DNA of 64,000 nucleotides from Leifsonia shinshuensis (GTDB lineage: Bacteria > Actinomycetota > Actinomycetes > Actinomycetales > Microbacteriaceae), in NCBI RefSeq assembly GCF_022606355.1, contig NZ_JAHHZQ010000001.1, positions 372,001 to 436,000 on the forward strand. Reading direction: 5' to 3'. Positions 7,081-14,766 of this stretch are shown here, piece after piece (position 1 is the stretch's first letter; each line of letters opens with the position of its first letter). The position numbers were made by a program, and so were the translations under genes. A model generated the notes under the pieces. It was not told the origin of the DNA, searched no databases, and saw nothing but the letters and a program-made list of their open reading frames with translations.

Positions 7081-8334
7081 TCACTCCGGGGTGGGCACGC
7101 CGGGGGCCGCCGCCGTCTCCGGGTCGGCCACCGGCTCTCCACGATACAGGCTCTCGAACGTGCTGATCGTGGTCTGGATGTCGTGCGTCGCGACGATGCG
7201 CAGCGACGCGTTCTTGAGGACGTCGAGCTCCTCCTGCGGGAGGGTGAGCACGCTCTCGAGCTTGTCGGCCAGGTCTTGAGCGTCTCCGGGCCGGAACAGG
7301 TGGCCGTTCTCGCCGTCGTGCACCAGGTGCGGCAGCGCCATCGCGTCGGCTGCCACCACGGGGAGGGCGGATGCCATGGCCTCCATCGTCGCGATCGACT
7401 GGAGCTCGGCGATCGACGGCATCGCGAACACGGTCGCCCGTGTGTACGCCTGGCGCAGCTCCTCGTCGGTCACGTAGCCGAGGAAGTTCACCCGGTCGGC
7501 GATGCCGAGGGTCTCGGCCAGGGTCTGCAGGTTCTTGAACTGGTCGCCGCCGCCGACGATGTCGAGCTTCGCGTCCAGCTCCGTCGGCAGCAGCTTGACC
7601 GCATTGAGCAGCACGTCGATCTGCTTCTCGCCGGTGACCCGGCCGACGAACAGGATGTGATTGCCGCTGCGCGGCGTGAAGTCTGGCGTGTAGTTGTGCG
7701 CGTCGATCCCGCACGAGATCGCGTGCACGTTGCGCAGGCCGGTGGCCGTCTCCAGGAACTCCGCTGCGCGACGCGTCGGCGTCGTGATCGCCTCTGCGCG
7801 GTCGAAGCTCTTGCGGGCGTCCCGCCACGCGATTCGCACGAACGTGCGGTGCAGGAACCTCGGCAGGCGCGTGAACTCGATGATGTTCTCCGGCATCACG
7901 TGATTCGTCGCGATGATGCGGATACCGCGCTTCTGCGCTTCGTACGCCAGGCCGCGACCCACGACGATGTGCGACTGGAAGTGCACGACATCCGGCTTCA
8001 CCTCGTCGAGCACGCGTCGCGCGTTCGCCTTGCTCATCCACGGGAGGGCGAACCGCAGCCAGTCGTGCGGGTACCACCGCCAGCTGCGCAGGCGGTGGGC
8101 CGTCATCTTCTGGCCCTCGTGCTCCTCGATCCAGGTGCCGTGGCGACGGCTCGCGGCGGGCGCGATGATGTGCAGGTCGTGGCCGCGCTCGACGAGGCCG
8201 GCGGCGAGGCGCTCGGCGAACCGGGCCGCGCCGTTCACGTCGGGCGGGAACGTGTCGCAGCCCATGAGGATGGTCATCGGCCTGTGGTCGGCCGGGGCGG
8301 GCGGGATGTTGTGCGTTCCGCTCGTATCAGGCAC
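7081..8334 (-). CDS. GT4-family glycosyltransferase
   Basis: A 417-residue cytosolic retaining glycosyltransferase with GT-B fold. The N-terminal Rossmann domain starts at about residue 20 (MTILMGCDTFPPDVNGAARF) with the glycine-rich acceptor loop seen in GT4 mannosyl/glucosyltransferases. The C-terminal domain has ILFVGRVTGEKQ, the usual start of the donor-binding half, and the nucleotide-sugar region ends near VVAADAMALPHLV. GTG 8334 is preceded by GAGGGA at 8 nt; ATG 8277 (residue 20) is an alternative without a ribosome binding site. Related actinobacterial enzymes act on phosphatidylinositol mannosides or other envelope glycolipids, but the substrate cannot be told here. Confidence 0.85.
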   Translation of the reverse strand: MPDTSGTHNIPPAPADHRPMTILMGCDTFPPDVNGAARFAERLAAGLVERGHDLHIIAPAASRRHGTWIEEHEGQKMTAHRLRSWRWYPHDWLRFALPWMSKANARRVLDEVKPDVVHFQSHIVVGRGLAYEAQKRGIRIIATNHVMPENIIEFTRLPRFLHRTFVRIAWRDARKSFDRAEAITTPTRRAAEFLETATGLRNVHAISCGIDAHNYTPDFTPRSGNHILFVGRVTGEKQIDVLLNAVKLLPTELDAKLDIVGGGDQFKNLQTLAETLGIADRVNFLGYVTDEELRQAYTRATVFAMPSIAELQSIATMEAMASALPVVAADAMALPHLVHDGENGHLFRPGDAQDLADKLESVLTLPQEELDVLKNASLRIVATHDIQTTISTFESLYRGEPVADPETAAAPGVPTPE

Positions 8335-8423
8335 GTGGTGAGTCCCTCACGGTCGTTGGCCGGGATGATCGCCCCGGCGACGGTCTGAGTGCGCCGGACG
8401 GGTCGGACCGGCGATTCATCGGC

Positions 8424-9389
8424 TTAGTCTAGGCCGGATTCCCGGACGGAGTCCGCAAGCTGCTCGGTGAGCGGCGAGTCGACGTGCGACTGCGGGTGGT
8501 GCTTCGCCAGCTGGAAGACGCCGAGAATGGCGACCGCCCCGGTGATCGCGAAGCCCGCCATCGCCCACCACGGCGCGCCCGCCGCCTCGTTGAGCACCAC
8601 GATGCCGATGGTCACCGCGACGAGCGGGTCGATCACGGTGAGACCGGCGATGACGAGGTCGGGAGGCCCGGACGAGTAGGCGTTCTGCACGAAGTACGCG
8701 CCGAGGATCGCTGCCGCGAGCAGAGCGATGATGCACAGCACCAGGAGCCAGTCCCACTCCTGGTTGGAGATGCGGTCGATGGCGACCTTGGCGAGCGTCG
8801 CGACGAAGCCGTAGAGCACGCCGGCGCCGACGATGTAGATGATCGCCTTGAACTTGTGCCTGAGGAACCAGAACGCCAGACCGAAGATGATGAGCACGAC
8901 CGCCAGGATGATCAGGATCACGACGAGCGCCTGCGTCGTCACCGGTTGGTCGCGCGCGAAGATGGCCGCGATCACCACGAACGCGCCGACGCCGCCCACG
9001 CACAGGCAGACGGCGATCACCGACTGCCGATTGAGTCTGACGCCGCTCACCCGGGCGTTGAGAACGCTGGTGATCACGAGCCCGACCACACCGAGGGGCT
9101 GCACCAGGATGATCGGCGACAGTTTGAGGCTGACGAGTTGGAAGACGATGGCCAGGCCGAGCAGCAGCGTGCCGATGACCCAGGAGGGCCGGGCGAGCAG
9201 CAGACCGAGCTGGCGCAGATTCAGTCCGTCTTTCGCGTCCTGAGTCTGCGCTTCGACCTTCGCGACGCCGTGGTGCTGCAGCTGCGCACCGATCGACAGG
9301 AACACGGCACCGACGAGTGCGACCGGGATGCCCAGGAGCTGACTGGGCTGATAGGCCAGCTCGAGCGCATCCATCAGTTCCGTACCCAC
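8424..9389 (-). CDS. DMT/NIPA-like multi-spanning membrane transporter
   Basis: A 321-residue integral membrane protein with about nine to ten hydrophobic helices in two similar halves. The start region (LLGIPVALVGAVFLSIGAQL) and the internal PIILVQPLGVVGLVITSVLN segment are typical of the EamA/NIPA-like drug/metabolite transporter group, where a proline-containing helix recurs in each half. A cytoplasmic loop containing AKVEAQTQDAKDG separates helices 1 and 2. The substrate is unknown. The start is GTG 9389, with ATG six codons in as an alternative. It is divergent from peptide deformylase with only 40 bp between starts. Confidence 0.8.
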   Translation of the reverse strand: MGTELMDALELAYQPSQLLGIPVALVGAVFLSIGAQLQHHGVAKVEAQTQDAKDGLNLRQLGLLLARPSWVIGTLLLGLAIVFQLVSLKLSPIILVQPLGVVGLVITSVLNARVSGVRLNRQSVIAVCLCVGGVGAFVVIAAIFARDQPVTTQALVVILIILAVVLIIFGLAFWFLRHKFKAIIYIVGAGVLYGFVATLAKVAIDRISNQEWDWLLVLCIIALLAAAILGAYFVQNAYSSGPPDLVIAGLTVIDPLVAVTIGIVVLNEAAGAPWWAMAGFAITGAVAILGVFQLAKHHPQSHVDSPLTEQLADSVRESGLD

Positions 9390-9429
9390 GCCACGACCCT
9401 ACCGAACATGATCCCGATAGTCTTGCCGA

Positions 9430-9996
9430 ATGGCCGTCCTTCCGATCCGGATCACCGGAGACCCCGTCTTGCACACGCGCGCCGCGGAGGTGACGGCGTT
9501 CGACGACGAGCTGCGCACGCTCGTCGACGACATGTTCGAGACGATGGACGATGCGCCGGGAGTCGGACTCGCCGGGCCGCAGGTCGGCGTGCCGCTGCGC
9601 CTGTTCGTCTACGGCTGGACGGACGACGATGACGTGGAGCACCGGGGCGTGGCGATCAACCCGGTGCTGTGGCTCAGCCCGCTGGAGGTCGGCGAGCCGG
9701 ACGAGGACTCCGAGTCGGAGGGCTGCCTGTCGTTCCCGGGTGAGCGGTTCCCGCTCCGCCGTGCCGAGCGGGTGATCCTCGAGGCGGTCGACCTGGAGGG
9801 CGCGCCGTTCACCGTGCACGCCGGCGGCTGGCTGGCACGCATCTTCCAGCACGAATACGACCACCTCGACGGAGTGCTCTACGTCGACCGCCTCGACCAC
9901 CCGTACGGCAAGCAGGCGCTGAAGGTGCAGCGCAAGAACTCCTGGGGGGTCCCCGGTCTGAGCTGGCTGCCCGGCCGCGACCACCTGGAGGACTGA
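9430..9996 (+). CDS. def: Peptide deformylase
   Basis: A 188-residue enzyme that removes the formyl group from nascent N-terminal methionine. All three catalytic motifs are present: GVGLAGPQVG (44-53), EGCLS (metal ligand C99) and HEYDH (H141, E142, H145). The protein lacks extensions and is of usual length. ATG 9430 has no ribosome binding site; TAGTCT ends 6 nt before it, consistent with a leaderless transcript. It is convergent with the degenerate kinase gene, stops 17 bp apart. This is probably one of several def paralogues, as is common in actinobacteria. Confidence 0.95.
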   Translation: MAVLPIRITGDPVLHTRAAEVTAFDDELRTLVDDMFETMDDAPGVGLAGPQVGVPLRLFVYGWTDDDDVEHRGVAINPVLWLSPLEVGEPDEDSESEGCLSFPGERFPLRRAERVILEAVDLEGAPFTVHAGGWLARIFQHEYDHLDGVLYVDRLDHPYGKQALKVQRKNSWGVPGLSWLPGRDHLED

Positions 9997-10012
9997 CCGG
10001 CCGCTGTCCGCT

Positions 10013-10888
10013 CTACCGCAGCGGCACGCCGTGCACGCCGTTGTGGTGGCGGAGCGCGGGGAACACCACCGACAGCGAGAAGCCGACCCCCGGAACGCTT
10101 CGCGCGTCCATCACACCGCCGTACAATGCGACGCGGTCGCGCAGCTCGTTGAGGTCGGGGCCTTCGACGAACTCGGTGACGGCACGCAGGTCGTCGTCCG
10201 CGCTGTAGGCCGTCGCCTTGTCCACGCCGTCGCGATCGAGGCCCGCCCGACGCGCTGCGGCGCGGATGCCGTCGTCCTCGACGGTGACATGGAGGCCGTC
10301 GGCGGTCCAGGCGAATCCGACGGTCGCGCGTGTGCCGGGGCCGCCGTGGTCGAGGGCGTTGCCGAGGCTGGTCTGCAGGATCCGGAACACCACGAGCTCG
10401 GCGCCCTGGCGCAGCTCGTACCGCTTCCCGGTCTCGGTGGAGGTCACCTCGAGTCCCGCCTCCCGCATCACCCGGAACAGGTCGCCTGCGGAGTGGAGGC
10501 TGGGCGCCGGTGCGGAGTCGCGCACGCCATCGGCCGCGGCGTTCTGGAGCCGGCGCAGGTCCGCCAGGGCATCGCGTGCGGACGTCTCCAGCGCCGCCGC
10601 CGACCGGGTCGCGGTCTCCGGGTCGGTGCCCGCCGCGTAGCGCATCCCCTCGGCCTGCGACACCACCCTGGACACGGACGCGACCGCCACATCGCCCAGT
10701 TCGACGATGATGCGGAAGCGGCCGGCCTGTTCGGCCACCTCGAGCTCGCGGTCGATCCTGTCCCACTCGCGCTCTTCGCGCGCGTCCTGCGCGCGGCGGC
10801 GGCGGGCGCGCTCCACGAACCAGAGCGCCGCGAACACGACGGCCGCCGCGAGGAACACGACGGCGAGGGTCATCGCGAGGGGTGTCAT
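10013..10888 (-). CDS. Degenerate histidine kinase-like membrane protein (no phospho-acceptor His)
   Basis: A 291-residue protein with one N-terminal transmembrane helix (4-25), a charged linker, then a dimerisation/ATPase layout like NarL-type kinases. Where the two other kinases in this window have LHDVLAHS and MHDVVAHS, this one reads LGDVAVAS, so glycine 65 replaces the phosphorylated histidine. The N-box asparagine is kept (LGNALDHG), but the G1 box is broken (DDGIRAA instead of DxGxG). The surrounding VSQAEGMRY...ALADLRRL helices remain kinase-like. It is therefore probably a pseudokinase, perhaps a partner or inhibitor of the upstream two-component system. ATG 10888 has GGAAGGA 5 nt upstream. 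It lies 84 bp downstream of the SHOCT gene. Confidence 0.75.
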   Translation of the reverse strand: MTPLAMTLAVVFLAAAVVFAALWFVERARRRRAQDAREEREWDRIDRELEVAEQAGRFRIIVELGDVAVASVSRVVSQAEGMRYAAGTDPETATRSAAALETSARDALADLRRLQNAAADGVRDSAPAPSLHSAGDLFRVMREAGLEVTSTETGKRYELRQGAELVVFRILQTSLGNALDHGGPGTRATVGFAWTADGLHVTVEDDGIRAAARRAGLDRDGVDKATAYSADDDLRAVTEFVEGPDLNELRDRVALYGGVMDARSVPGVGFSLSVVFPALRHHNGVHGVPLR

Positions 10889-10972
10889 GCTGGTCCTTCC
10901 GGGGGCCGACGGTCGCGGCCCGGACGATCATATCCGGGCCGCGCTGCGCCGCGAGGTGCGGCCTCCCGTCCG

Positions 10973-11284
10973 TCAGGCGCTGTCGCCGCGATTGGCGCGC
11001 AGCACCTCCAGCCGGGCGCGGTACTCCTTCTCGTCGATGTCGCCGTTGGCATATCGCTCGGCGAGGGTCTGCTCGGCCGCGCGGGTGCCGGAGTGCGGAC
11101 CCCAGCCGTACCCTCCGCGGGCTGCGGCAGCGCGGCGCCAGCGGCGGCCCGCGAGACCGAAGATCAGGAAGAAGACCCCGATCCAGAACAGCGGGATCAG
11201 GAACCACCACCAGCCGAACCAGGGGCCGCTTCCCCAGGCGACGACGGCGCAGGGTGCGGCGGCGACGGCGAGCGTACTGAACAT
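10973..11284 (-). CDS. SHOCT-domain membrane protein
   Basis: A 103-residue protein. A tryptophan-rich hydrophobic region (18-46, WFGWWWFLIPLFWIGVFFLI) spans the membrane, followed by RRWRRAAAA. The C-terminal ~30 residues (LAERYANGDIDEKEYRARLE) are the SHOCT motif, a short oligomerisation helix often found at the ends of membrane proteins beside two-component systems. It follows the response regulator gene by 128 bp, and that gap holds the palindrome at 11385-11400, so it may have its own regulated promoter. Its role is unknown; association with the neighbouring kinases is inferred from position. Confidence 0.8.
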   Translation of the reverse strand: MFSTLAVAAAPCAVVAWGSGPWFGWWWFLIPLFWIGVFFLIFGLAGRRWRRAAAARGGYGWGPHSGTRAAEQTLAERYANGDIDEKEYRARLEVLRANRGDSA

Positions 11285-11384
11285 GGTGCATCCAATCGGT
11301 GAGCTGTCCGCGGCTTTCGCGGAACCACTCTCAGCCTCGCCGGATCGGCCGGCCGGCGAATCCGCCGGCGGGAGACACCTGCCC

Positions 11385-11400
11385 TACTCCCCCGGGAGCA
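11385..11400. promoter_or_regulatory. Candidate operator, copy 1 (TACTCCCCCGGGAGCA)
   Basis: This 16-bp near-palindrome lies between the response regulator gene and the SHOCT gene, about 100 bp upstream of the latter's start. It matches copy 2 at 13390-13405 in 15 of 16 positions. A shared inverted repeat upstream of both transcription units suggests a site for the locally encoded response regulator; this is inference. Confidence 0.45.
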
Positions 11401-11412
11401 CCAGGCCGGCGG

Positions 11413-12075
11413 TCAGTGCCGGCCGGGCTGCACCAGCCCGGTCTCGTAGGCCACCACCACGAGGTGCACCCGGTCTCGCGCCGCCAGCTTGGTCATGATC
11501 CGCGAGACGTGCGTCTTGGCGGTGAGCGGGCTGAGGAACAGGCGTTCGCCGATCTCGGCATTGGTGAGGCCGTGGCCGACCAGGGCCAGCACTTCGCGCT
11601 CACGGTCGGTCAACTCTCGCAACGCCTCCGGATCGGGTGCCGGTCGGAGGCCGCCGGCCACCCGCTCGATGAGGCGCCGGGTGGCACCGGGCGAGAGCAG
11701 TGCGTCACCCGCTGCGACCACCCGGACGGCGCGCAGAAGTTCGACCGGCTCGGTGTCCTTGACCAGGAAGCCGCTCGCGCCGGAGACGATGGCCTGCGCG
11801 ACGTATTCGTCGAGCTCGAACGTCGTCACCATCACGATGCGCGTCCCCGAGAGCTCCGGGTCGGAGGCGAGCTCGCCCGTCGCCCACAGCCCGTCTCCGT
11901 CCGGCATCCGGATGTCCATGAGCACGACGTCGGGACGGGTGCGCCGGGCGAGCTCCACCGCCTCGCGGCCCGTGGCGGCCTCGCCGACCACCTCCAGATC
12001 GTCCTCCGCCTCCAGCAGCGCGCGGAAACCCGCCCGCACGAGATGCTGGTCGTCGGCCAGCAGCACGCGGATCAT
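11413..12075 (-). CDS. NarL/FixJ-family response regulator
   Basis: A 220-residue regulator. The receiver domain (1-120) carries the acidic pair D8-D9, the phospho-acceptor D54 in VVLMDIRMP, and the conserved threonine and lysine (VTT, VKD). A LuxR-type helix-turn-helix follows (about 150-215) with LTDREREVLALVGHGLTNAE and LFLSPLTAKTHVSRIMTKL. The ATG overlaps the TGA of the upstream kinase gene (ATGA, 12072-12075), so the pair is translated together. The likely targets include the two palindromes at 11385 and 13390. The stimulus is unknown. Confidence 0.93.
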   Translation of the reverse strand: MIRVLLADDQHLVRAGFRALLEAEDDLEVVGEAATGREAVELARRTRPDVVLMDIRMPDGDGLWATGELASDPELSGTRIVMVTTFELDEYVAQAIVSGASGFLVKDTEPVELLRAVRVVAAGDALLSPGATRRLIERVAGGLRPAPDPEALRELTDREREVLALVGHGLTNAEIGERLFLSPLTAKTHVSRIMTKLAARDRVHLVVVAYETGLVQPGRH

Positions 12076-13331
12076 GCGCTCTCCGTCCTCGAGCGCGGGA
12101 TCCGCGCCTCGACCGTGAGGCCGCCGCCCGTGCTCTCGCGGGTATCGAACCGTCCGCCGAGCAGCTCTGCGCGCTCGCGCATGCCGACCATGCCCTTGCC
12201 TCCGTCGACCGGCGTCCGCGTGCTGTCGACGCCCGGGATGCCGCGGCCGTCGTCGGCGATCGTCAGCACGTAGTCGCCACCGGCCTCCTGCAGCGAGATC
12301 GATACCGTCGTGGCCTGCGCGTGCCGGCCGATGTTGGTCAGCGACTCCTGGACGATCCGGTAGAGCGCGAGCTGGGTCGCGGCCGACGGGACCGACGTGA
12401 GCCCGTCTTCGTAGCGCACGTCCAGACCCGCACGGCGGTACGTCTCGACCAGTACGGGCACGCGTGCGAGATCCGGCTCGGGCGCGCGCGCCGCCGGGTA
12501 GCCCTCCGTGCGCAGGAAGCCCAGGACGCCGCGCACCTCTTCGAGGGCCTGGCTGCTCACCGATTTGATCGCCTCCAGGCTCTCCCTCGCCTTCTCCGGG
12601 CGGCTGTCGAACAGGTGGAGGCCGACCCCCGCCTGCACGCTGATCTGCGACAGCGAGTGGGCGAGGACGTCGTGCAGTTCCCGCGCGATGCGGAGGCGCT
12701 CGGCTTCCGCGGCCGCTTCACGCCGCGCCGCGACCTGCCGCGAGACCTCGCGGTAGCGCTCCCGACGGCCGCGGATGGCTTCGCCGACACCGACGAGCAG
12801 CGTCAGGACGAGGGCGATGATGAGGGGGCGGATGACCGCCTCCGGACGTCCCACCAGCAGGTAGGCGCCGAGGGGCCCCACGACGGCGATTCCCGCCACG
12901 GTCCACCAGGCCCAGACCCGCGCCGAGCGCACCACGGCGCCGACGACGGCGAAGGCGAGCGGAACGGCCGCGAGCGGAGGCCCGGTCGTCAGGGCGATCG
13001 CCGGGATGCAGAGCGCTGCCACGGCGACCACGACCGCCCCGGGGTGTGTGCGGCCGAGGAGCAGGAGGAACGAGGACGCCAGGGCGACGAGGACGGCGGC
13101 GAGTGTCCACAGGTCTCCCGCGGAGGAATGCACGGCGATGAAGACGCCGGGAACCTGCACGAGCACCGACAGCACCACCGGGAACCAGATCGCCCCGGGC
13201 GGTCGGCGCCGCCCGCCCCAGCCGGGCGCCCAGCCGCTCCCCGGCCCGGCGCCGTGCCCGGCGTCATGGCCGATGCCCTGGCCGGCGCCCTGCCCTGGCG
13301 GGTGGGAGTCGGCGGGCGGGTTCCAGGGCAT
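12072..13331 (-). CDS. NarL-type sensor histidine kinase
   Basis: A 419-residue kinase. The first ~45 residues are Gly/His/Pro-rich (GAGQGIGHDAGHGAGPGSGW), unusual and possibly metal-binding or simply disordered. Five or six membrane helices follow (about 48-190) with almost no extracytoplasmic loop, pointing to sensing within the membrane. The HisKA_3 motif ELHDVLAHS (phospho-acceptor His near 219) and the HATPase motifs (N-box QESLTNIGRHA, G1 DDGRGI, GKGMVGMRERA) are intact. The ATG at 13331 has only AAGGA directly against it, so the exact start is uncertain. It is co-translated with the response regulator. Confidence 0.9.
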   Translation of the reverse strand: MPWNPPADSHPPGQGAGQGIGHDAGHGAGPGSGWAPGWGGRRRPPGAIWFPVVLSVLVQVPGVFIAVHSSAGDLWTLAAVLVALASSFLLLLGRTHPGAVVVAVAALCIPAIALTTGPPLAAVPLAFAVVGAVVRSARVWAWWTVAGIAVVGPLGAYLLVGRPEAVIRPLIIALVLTLLVGVGEAIRGRRERYREVSRQVAARREAAAEAERLRIARELHDVLAHSLSQISVQAGVGLHLFDSRPEKARESLEAIKSVSSQALEEVRGVLGFLRTEGYPAARAPEPDLARVPVLVETYRRAGLDVRYEDGLTSVPSAATQLALYRIVQESLTNIGRHAQATTVSISLQEAGGDYVLTIADDGRGIPGVDSTRTPVDGGKGMVGMRERAELLGGRFDTRESTGGGLTVEARIPRSRTESA

Positions 13332-13389
13332 TCCTTCATGCTAATCAGCCCACACCGCTCGTGCCGTGCCCCTGCGGGAGTCTGTCGGC

Positions 13390-13405
13390 TACTCCCCCGG
13401 GAGTA
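13390..13405. promoter_or_regulatory. Candidate operator, copy 2 (TACTCCCCCGGGAGTA)
   Basis: A 16-bp imperfect palindrome 59 bp upstream of the kinase start. Arms TACTCC and GGAGTA are fully complementary in the outer positions. A half-site GGGAGT occurs 10-17 bp nearer the gene (13374-13380). Its near-identity to the site at 11385 suggests autoregulation of the two-component operon. Confidence 0.45.
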
Positions 13406-13426
13406 CGCAGCCCGTCCTCGGTTCGC

Positions 13427-13600
13427 TCACGGGCTGCGGCACGTTCGCGGAGCTGCGCTCACAGCGGCGCGACGCCGGGGAGGGGAAGGAACCGACAACG
13501 CTCCGGGGCCCAGCGCCGGTCGCAGCGCATGCAGTGGATGGACGCGGCGACGCTCCGCAGATAGGCCGCGCGCCTCCGACTCCACATCGACAGACGCCAT
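13427..13600 (-). CDS. Possible small ORF (57 aa) upstream of the kinase operon, doubtful
   Basis: Within the 363-bp stretch between the kinase start and the next gene, an ATG at 13600 is preceded by GGAGG at 5 nt and reads 57 codons to TGA. The product is arginine/proline/alanine-rich with no helix, motif or hydrophobic segment I recognise. The good ribosome binding site is the only support; composition in GC-rich DNA gives many such frames. The rest of this stretch holds the palindrome at 13390 and otherwise nothing evident. Confidence 0.2.
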   Translation of the reverse strand: MASVDVESEARGLSAERRRVHPLHALRPALGPGALSVPSPPRRRAAVSAAPRTCRSP

Positions 13601-13694
13601 GACGACCTCCGGTGGTCGACCGCCCCGCCGTTCGCGGAGCGAGCCACCAGAGGAGACACGGTCCCTCGGAGATCGCTAACGCCTGGGATACACC

Positions 13695-13898
13695 TCACGG
13701 GTTGTGCTGGGCGTCGAAGATCTCGCCGTCGTCGCCGTCCGGGCGCCCGAACAGCGGCCCGAACGCGGGACCGCCGAAGCTCGTCAACCCGGCTTCGCGC
13801 TCCAGCGATGCGCGTCGCTCCGCGTCGTCGTTCTCGTACTCCTCAACCGGCTCGTCGGCCTCTTCGGGCTCTCGGTTCTCCGGTTCCCTGTCAGTCAT
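13695..13898 (-). CDS. Small acidic hypothetical protein (67 aa)
   Basis: A 67-residue, strongly acidic protein: a Glu/Pro/Asp-rich N-terminus (EPENREPEEADEPVEEYEND) followed by a mixed segment with SFGGPAFGPLFGRPDGDDGE. No membrane helix or cysteine. ATG 13898 is preceded by TATCAT (13905-13910) at 6 nt, fitting a leaderless -10 box, and just upstream is the 10-bp palindrome TTCACGTGAA (13917-13926). Frame, start context and strong charge bias argue it is a real gene; function is unknown. Confidence 0.6.
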   Translation of the reverse strand: MTDREPENREPEEADEPVEEYENDDAERRASLEREAGLTSFGGPAFGPLFGRPDGDDGEIFDAQHNP

Positions 13899-13925
13899 GG
13901 CCGAATGATACTCAGTTTCACGTGA

Positions 13926-14654
13926 ACGGGAGATGTATTCCGCGAACTGCATGCGACCGGTGCTGCCGGCGCGGCGCCTCACCCCCGTTCTCTCGACGGT
14001 CTGCGCGGCGTCGCTGCGCTCACCGTCGCCGGCTATCACGCTCCGCTGGTGGTCCCCCGCGATCTCCTCCGTGTACGTCGAACGTCGAATCTCAACAGCC
14101 CGCTCTGGTCGCTCACCTGGGAGGTCTGGTTCTCGCTGCTGATGCCGCTCATGTTCGTCCTCATCCGGCTCACCCGGGCGAACCGGTGCTCCCCCTCGCT
14201 GATCGCACCCGCCGGGTGGGGACCGCTCGCGGCGTTCGCCTACCTGCTCAGCTTCGTCGGCGTGCTGACGATCGTCGCCCTCGCCTTCGCGAGCCCCGCC
14301 CGACGGCCGCTGGAGGCACGCCCCGTGCAATGGGTGGGCAAGCGCTCGTTCAGCCTCTACCTCGTGCACGAGCCGATCCTCGTCGCCGCCGCGCTGCTGG
14401 TCGGCGTCTCGGGGTGGTGGCCGTGGGTCCCGATCGCCGTCGCTCTCGTGCCCGCCATCCTGCTCGTGGCCGCGCTGTTCTACCGGGTCGTGGAACAGCC
14501 GTCGATCGGGCTGTCGCGACGCGTCGGTCGACTCCTCGCCGCGCTGGGCGCACGCGCGAGAAATCTCGGCGGGAAACAGAAAGGCCCGGACGCTTTCGCG
14601 TCCGGGCCTCGAATGCTCCCCGACTTGGACTCGAACCAAGAACCTGCCGGTTAA
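13926..14654 (+). pseudogene. Acyltransferase family 3 (OafA-type) remnant
   Basis: An open frame without a usable start codon carries pieces of a membrane acyltransferase-3. RSLDGLRGVAALTVAGYH near 13986-14040 is the family's N-terminal signature including the catalytic histidine. It jumps directly to NSPLWSLTWEVWFSLLMPL (about 14094), normally some 100 residues further on, and then, after another loss of several helices, to WVGKRSFSLYLVHEPILV (about 14332). It then runs through the tRNA-Asn terminator and stops inside the tRNA gene. Intact members are about 350-400 residues; here fewer than 200 recognisable residues remain. Missing start, two internal deletions and a run-on end mark it as a decayed gene. 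Confidence 0.8.
14574..14609 (-). terminator. Rho-independent terminator of tRNA-Asn
   Basis: A perfect 12-bp stem (AGGCCCGGACGC / GCGTCCGGGCCT, 14582-14609) with a 4-nt loop is followed on the minus strand by TTCTGTTT, a fair U-rich tail. It lies just downstream of the tRNA gene and is the clearest intrinsic terminator in the window. Confidence 0.85.
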
Positions 14655-14688
14655 CAGCCGGCTGCTCTGCCAATTGAGCTATCGAGGA
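14616..14688 (-). tRNA. tRNA-Asn (GTT)
   Basis: The minus strand gives acceptor TCCTCGA paired with TCGGGGA (one T-G pair), D-arm GCTCAATTGGCAGAGC, anticodon loop CTGTTAA (anticodon GTT), T-arm CTTGG-TTCGAGT-CCAAG and discriminator G, as expected for tRNA-Asn. CCA is not encoded. A strong terminator follows at once. The acyltransferase remnant on the opposite strand runs into it, but no integrase or attachment duplication is visible. Confidence 0.97.
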
Positions 14689-14766
14689 ATGCTTGATCAG
14701 CGAAGCTACTCTAGCAAGACTTCGACCACCGAGAGAAATCGGCCGGGCATCCCGCGCGCGTCGCTG

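Noticed and set aside
13459-13698. 79-codon frame with a CMRCDRRW segment
   Set aside because: No ribosome binding site, Arg-rich shadow composition, and a single Cys pair is not enough to call a zinc protein.
13926-14700. Genomic island at tRNA-Asn
   Set aside because: No integrase, excisionase or duplicated tRNA end is visible in the flanks; only the acyltransferase remnant hints at past insertion.
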